A DNA stretch of 64,000 nucleotides from Tetraselmis striata (taxonomy: Eukaryota; Chlorophyta; Chlorodendrophyceae; Chlorodendrales; Chlorodendraceae): the NCBI GenBank assembly GCA_006384855.1, contig VCJN01000598.1:1-64000 (forward strand). Reading direction: 5' to 3'. Positions 59,201-64,000 of this stretch are shown here, piece after piece. Under the pieces are notes generated by a model that worked only from the letters and a program-made list of their open reading frames with translations, made no database searches and was not told where the DNA came from. Each line of letters starts with the position of its first letter. Positions within the stretch are counted from its first letter, which is position 1. Both the position numbers and the translations under genes were made by a program.

Positions 59201-61009
59201 GCACACCGTTGACGTCCAACTTGCAGTTGGATAGTTGGACGTAGCTGGTCATCATCCAATGGGGATGCGGAGATGCCATCTAACTAGCTTCCGCTGCATG
59301 TAACCCCCCCCCCCCCCCTCTCTCTTTCTCTCTCTTCTCTCTATCTAACTTGCAAGGCTAGGGAAATTGGGGGTGGGGTGGGGGGGGGGGGGGGTGGGGG
59401 GGGGGCAAGTGCGCAGGACACCGCTGCGCACCATCTCAAGCCACAGGGGCGGCGCTCCTAGAGTGTAGCCATCCGGCGCAAGGGGTGTCTGGTACGCCGC
59501 CAGGTAGTCAATCAAGTCACGAACTCTGACACCTGCCAGGAGTGTACATATGGCCGTTACTCAATCGTCAGAGAATCCGGTCTCGCATGCGGGCAGTGGC
59601 GGACAAATGCGCACACGCAGTTACCCCTCGGCACTGCAATTTTTCCTCAAAGGGTTGCATTCAATCAGACACGGATCAAGCAGTCCGATGCAGGTAGTAC
59701 CTGCGCTCACGTGGACCGTCTTTTCAAGCTCATCAACCTCAATCCTGCAGTTTTGCAGCAGCAGGGTTCAGTACAGCGCGCAACAAATGTCAAGGGCAAT
59801 GATCCGCGTCCTTTGAAGATGAATCGCATGATCATATAATAATGTGTAAAGTTGTCTGAGGAATGGCACAGCCCGGCGATGTGCTAAGCATCAGAACAAG
59901 ACAGTGCCGCCGATTTCCTGTGACGGATCGTCTGCTTCTTGCTGGAACATACTATCACTGCGCAATCTACATGCTTACCGCAGCGGGCGGACTGTCCTGA
60001 GCTGAATGTTGACTGGGCTCGAAGAGTTTGCACTGGCGCAGAATGGCCTCTGTCATGGCAGCCACGAAAGTCGTTTTAGGATGAGGGGCAGGAGATTGAT
60101 ATTTGCTTTATAAGTGCAGCCTGTTTGAGCCGCGCCAAGATCGTGTGGCGGGTCATTACACGCTCAGCTCATATCGCGACGGCCTTTTCGATGACAAGCA
60201 CGCTGCAGTGGGATGTGATGATTACCTCATTCCAGGAGGATCCATCTCCATTGGCTTGAACCGCCCCATTCTGCTGAACTATAGTCAACGAAAGTACACA
60301 TTTCAGAGGTCTTGCCATAACAATATGATGTCGCAGTCTTGCTAATTTAATCCTCGACATCGACGCGATACCACTTCAAGCCGCTCTCACATCATTGGCC
60401 TCAGGACCGTATGCCCATGTCGACAATTTGCTCATTCAGAGTCGCAGTGCTGCATCACTCAGCATTATCAACTAGGGTGACACGTGCATGTGTGCTATCG
60501 TCCATAGCATCGCCAGATACGTCGGCAGTTGAGCCTACCAGCAGTTTGAATATCTTCCACTGTCCCAGGCCGGACAATCAGGACCTCCTCCGGGCATCGA
60601 AACCTGCCCTGATTGTTGCTGAGGTCCAGCGGCACGCCAGCAGCACTACCACAATGACCCAATAAACAAGCAAGACCACTGCGTCAGATCTCAGATGCGA
60701 CCAGTATACACCTGCAGCCGGTTGCCACCAGGCCGCGTTTGGCGTACTGTGTATCATTTGAATCGTGATATACAGAAGTTGATAGGAACAGCCTCATTCA
60801 TACGCTCTTAGGAGGGTTTTAAACATCACCATGACGTCGGGCACAGCACTATATAGCGACAAGAGCATCGCTAAATAAATTGTCGGGAAGCCAATAAACG
60901 ACGGGGAGGGAGGGGGCAGTAACTCTACTTGGGACGCTTGGTAGAGTAGCAGCCATGCCACTGTCGTAAACACGAGGCCGTGGCATTTCATTATCTTCGG
61001 CGAGCCCAT
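53281..61009 (-). CDS. FAD-linked oxidase, sugar-1,4-lactone oxidase (ALO/GULO) family
   Basis: Minus-strand exons: 60618-60539, 60049-59979, 59744-59701, 59532-59422, 58868-58810, 58719-58429, 57866-57810, 57374-56894, 56702-56563, 55215-55076, 54309-54171, 53904-53800, 53586-53281. Exon 1 probably starts at 61009 with a signal-like sequence (MKCHGLVFTTVAWLLLYQAS). Phases close from 59744 to the stop. The joins before and after 60049-59979 are less sure. VAO-type FAD domain: NNQGRFRCPEEVLIVRPGTV, PSQHSAQD, IEVDELEKTVHVSAGVRVRD, AVATGAHGQSTKFNSLSDQ, then VAEFTIVDAQGDIRVITRKS with GRLGVIVSLKMRIV. The C-terminal half ends FFEYVTYLRSDPKCAGVRLH followed by WGK and LDPDGKFED, the H-W-G-K and D-P-x-G-x-F signatures of arabinono/gulono-lactone oxidases. 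A lactone-to-ascorbate-type reaction is inferred from family. The exact substrate and compartment are unknown. About 700 aa, longer than usual because of an insert near 57374-56894. Confidence 0.82.
54530..54665 (-). repeat. Dispersed ~150-bp repeat, intronic copy 1
   Basis: On the minus strand it matches 21965-22085: CAGAGGCCCC, GCGCTTTAATTAAGCGGA, then GTCAGGG and GATGCTGGGTAAG blocks. It lies in the intron 54310-55075 of the oxidase gene. Confidence 0.7.
55525..55700 (+). repeat. Dispersed ~150-bp repeat, intronic copy 2
   Basis: Plus-strand copy with GCAACATAGCCACGTGG, a G run (55557-55569), GGACCCTATGCGAGTT, CCCTTCCTTGATGTTGGGTT and AGTTTAAAC. It lies in the intron 55216-56562 and is inverted relative to copy 1. 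Confidence 0.7.
55900..56115. repeat. ATGTATATA-rich microsatellite in oxidase intron
   Basis: Imperfect TATA/TGTA repeats over about 200 bp inside the intron 55216-56562. Tyr/Ile-rich frames here are artefacts. Confidence 0.85.
59304..59410. repeat. Opposed poly-C and poly-G runs with CT repeat in oxidase intron
   Basis: On the plus strand a C run (59306-59318) and a CTCTCT stretch (59319-59342) are followed by interrupted G runs (59370-59405) just beyond the donor of exon 59532-59422. A C...G foldback is possible. Confidence 0.8.
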
Positions 61010-62793
61010 GACGTGTATTCCGCCTCCTGTCAGAGGCAGCTGGACCCTTCAGTCGGAACTGTAGCGGCCATCAACATAGCTGAGCACTTCTACGGAGCCC
61101 TACTATCGTGCTGCTCCATCAGACGGAAACAATATAATGTGCGAGCTGTGCTGCCAGACGGGATGCATTTTTTTGTAGATTAGTCGAAAGCTTTAGTCAT
61201 TGTATCTCGGCCCTTTTGCACTTTATGATATTAACCGCACGGTCGTGAAACAAGATAAAAATCCCCGGCTCGACACAGTGCTCTGTGTTGCCAGTAGTGC
61301 CTCGAACAACGACTCCTCGCAGACGGTACATCAAAGCGTAGAACTGTGTCGAGAGGACTACTATATTAGACTATTAGAACAGCGAGCGAGCTTCGGGGGC
61401 AGCAGCGCATCCCTTAGTTCTAAAGCTGTTCGAAATTTGCGAACCTATAATTGCATTCCCTCCCGTTGTCAAAGGTCTTGTGGCAGCCTTATCGGCTCGT
61501 CATGTGCACCCATTTGGACGCATGCCAGAGCAGTAGGTTGGGCAGGGCGGAACATCGAGACAAGCTTGTAAATACCTGTCAGAATTTCAATTTCAGCTTA
61601 TTGCCAGACACAGGTGACGGAGAGCGGCCTGCGGTATATACTCTTTCGGCGCCTTGCGACTCTATATATGAAGTCTTAGTGCTTGAGACTGGAGTTGCAG
61701 TAGCTATCGGAGTCCTTGGGGAGCAAACAGGCACGACGACTGCTATGGAGAGATCGATGAAACTGGCTGTCTTTTCGGTCAAGTCTGGAATATATATGTG
61801 TGCTCGCCCGAAGATACTAGCGAAACCTGAAGTGGGCGGGTGCTGGTCAGGGTAGCGCGTTGCATTGGTAACTACATCACACAGCAATGATACTATACGG
61901 GTAGTACTGCGAATGATTTCCTTACGACCTTACAAGCGGTGTGAATTACGAAGCGCCGCCGAAGGCTGATGTCCGATGGTGGGGTCCTCGGGCTGGTTTA
62001 GGCGCCTGAACAGCATCGTCAGCATCTTCCGGCGGGTATATATATACAGCTCGGAAAATCCGACGCTAACACTCGTCGCTGACCGGCGCCTTTTCGGGGC
62101 TGATACCCGCAGTATCCCGACACCGGAGATACACTCTATTCCATAGATATGCAGAGTTGTAGTGATGGTCGTAATGGCCATGGTCTGTGATGGCTTGTCA
62201 GATGAGGAAGAGCTATGAGACTGACACGCAAGTCCGCGTGTCTTCGTGCAGCTGGTGCTGGAGTATCTTATTCAGGAGAGATCCGGCTGGGCGGTTCAGG
62301 TGGCACTCGGACACCCCAAGGCTCGAATGATCTCAGCGAGTGATATGGCGCGCCAGGCTTGCTGACTTGGCCGTGACAGTGAGCTCTCGTGTGTGTGGTA
62401 CGGGTGCCGTGTCACTTAATGTAGACTCTGTCTCACGGCAGTGGGGTACATAGTGTATAGTAAGTACATACAGCAGTGCATACTACATTGAATAGAGTGT
62501 ATAGTAGGACATATTTCGCAACTTGATGACGCATATTTAAAAAGTATCTAGACACACCAGGGTTTCACGAGGAATGGATATGTGTTAGCGTGCAAAGCTA
62601 TTACCGCCATGGCGTCACGATAGGTGTGCCGCCGCGGGCTATGGTCACCGTCCCGTAACTTGCTATCTTGTGGGCCGCCTTCCGAATCCCCAGGCCCTCT
62701 GTCATTATTCGCTGCGGTGCCGACTACCAACAGATAGACACGCCGCCAACCCCTTTTGCTGATATGATGCGCGCAGGCAACGGGGCGCTCCGG
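61010..62793. other. Intergenic region upstream of the oxidase gene
   Basis: No convincing gene. Moderate open frames at 61450-61880 lack recognisable domains on either strand. The oxidase promoter should lie just above 61009. Confidence 0.35.
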
Positions 62794-64000
62794 CTACTGG
62801 ACGGCCGAGCACTCCACCAGCTTGCAGCCCTGCTGCCGCAGAGCGCTGTCGATAGTCGCAATGGCCATCGTGGCGACCCCGTCAAGCGTACCGGCAGCAC
62901 CTCCACCAGAGTCTGCACACAGTTGCAGCAACACGGGAATGGCAGCCCAGCAGTGGCCGGGCTCCGTGCCAGCGCGCGGCGAGCTTCTCAGTACGCTTCT
63001 CAACACTCATGCGTCATTAGAGAGCAAGGCAACCGATGGCCCATCGGCATGGCCGGCAGCAGCGCATGCAGTGCACAGAAGGGGCGCAGGCGCACCACCA
63101 CAGCGATTTTCGCTGTGAGCTTCGAAAACTTCAGCAGTGTTGCGATCGTAGTCTCGGCCGTCTCTGCGTGCCCATTGACCGTCACCGAAAGAGAGCAGCC
63201 GGCGCGCTCTCTGTCCCCTGCCAAATACCCTGCCAAAATCACCTTCCGTTACGAGGCGGACATGCTGACCGCTTGCTTAGCTGAGTGCCGACCTTGAGGT
63301 GTCCAGTTGGAACAGTTAATCGAAGGGGAGATGAAGGGGGGAAGGGATGGGGGGGGGGGGGGGGGGGGAGAGAGCACTACCTCCCCAAAGTCCGCGTGGA
63401 CTGTCAAGTGCTTCTTCCTCATCTCCATCAGGTTGTCCAGCTGCAGCCTGCTCCTCTTTCGCCGGGAGGCACAGCACAGCGCACAGCACAGCTTCACACC
63501 CATATATATCCCGGCCGCAGCGGTGGAACTGAGACGCTGGGAGTGCGGGCAGGTGAGGTCCTGCTGGGGGGGGGGGGGGGGGATGGTGGTGATGGCGATG
63601 AGAGCGGCTGAGGTAATTAATGGCGGTGACGGTGGTGGTAGTGATGAAAGGGTGACAGTGGACGCACCGAGGATCGCAGCAGCCACAAACGACTCGAGAT
63701 CATCATTGGGGCAAGCTCGTTATAGGGCACGCTCCATGGTATGCGGTTGTCTTCCAGCGACACAAAGTGGGTGTGCAAGGGGTTAACAGCTATGGCGGCC
63801 CCAGTCTACATGCATCCGCCAGGACAGTGCACAAGTATCAGCCATTGACCGCGGTGTTCAGCGATGTGGCGGACACCGTGGATGAGCACGGATTCCCCTG
63901 CGGAGATACCGGCGCCGAGCTGAGACGGCGCGAGCACCGGGCAATACATACGCCGCCTTCATGTTGTCCACCACTGCCCGCTCCGCCTCCCCGACTGCCA
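62794..64000 (-). CDS. Unidentified multi-exon gene, 3' part (runs off the window)
   Basis: Not recognised. Minus-strand segments with good codon bias are: about 64000-63955 (AVGEAERAVVDNMKAA before a GTATGT donor); about 63715-63670 (alternative frames, one reading CPNDDLESFVAAAIL); about 63530-63385 (LQLDNLMEMRKKHLTVHADF then GE before GTAGTG); about 63225-63110 (GDRERAGCSLSVTVNGHAET then TTIATLLKFSKLTAKIAV); and about 62990-62794 (AAIPVLLQLCADSGGGAAGT, then VATMAIATIDSALRQQGCKL, ending CSAVQ-stop). Short hydrophobic helices hint at an alpha-solenoid, but no repeat is certain. Two G runs (63350-63368, 63567-63582) sit in its introns as C on the sense strand. Boundaries are approximate. Confidence 0.4.

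Noticed and set aside
62668-63297. A 209-codon plus-strand frame
   Set aside because: The minus strand over the same bases gives better helical segments with splice-like ends and sense-strand C runs. The plus frame has poor composition and no domain.

Overview
This is a nuclear window from a eukaryote, most likely a chlorophyte green alga. The reasons are: genes split into many short exons with GT-AG introns (a few GC-AG); a plant-type RNA-dependent RNA polymerase; an FKBP with a twin-arginine thylakoid-lumen signal; a Pro/Thr-linker secreted metalloprotease; and tyrosine-recombinase (YR) retroelements. The genus cannot be read from the sequence. Exon models were built by eye from conserved protein blocks, splice signals and phase bookkeeping.

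Layout: 1-1652 (-) 5' part of an unidentified multi-exon gene. 2330-5800 (-) decayed YR element. About 7721-18510 (+) eukaryotic RNA-dependent RNA polymerase in about 22 exons, with the DFDGD catalytic motif of the RDR-gamma class; its introns hold a second copy of the 2330-2900 element, a CATATA microsatellite and a 41-bp duplication. 19196-34430 is a transposon-rich block: inverted YR terminal repeats plus a YR catalytic fragment, a frameshifted ORF1-like gene (22840-25370), two minisatellite blocks with a TTTTGTCCCGCTGATGAC core, another YR fragment, a hAT transposon with intact ends and an exact 8-bp target duplication (28451-30227), and a fuller YR element (31108-34430). 34770-36990 (+) secreted M64 metallopeptidase. 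37326-38960 (-) thylakoid-lumen FKBP. 39600-45170 repeat block, including an element with about 30 copies of a 70-bp unit. 45760-51533 (+) TRP/polycystin-like cation channel in 12 exons whose phases all close. 53281-61009 (-) FAD-linked sugar-lactone oxidase in about 14 exons. 62794-64000 (-) 3' part of an unidentified gene.

The host genes do not form a pathway or operon. The most notable content is the gamma-type RdRP, an RNA-silencing enzyme, beside a dense set of YR and hAT elements. Also notable are long homopolymer C runs, which lie mostly on the sense strand inside introns.
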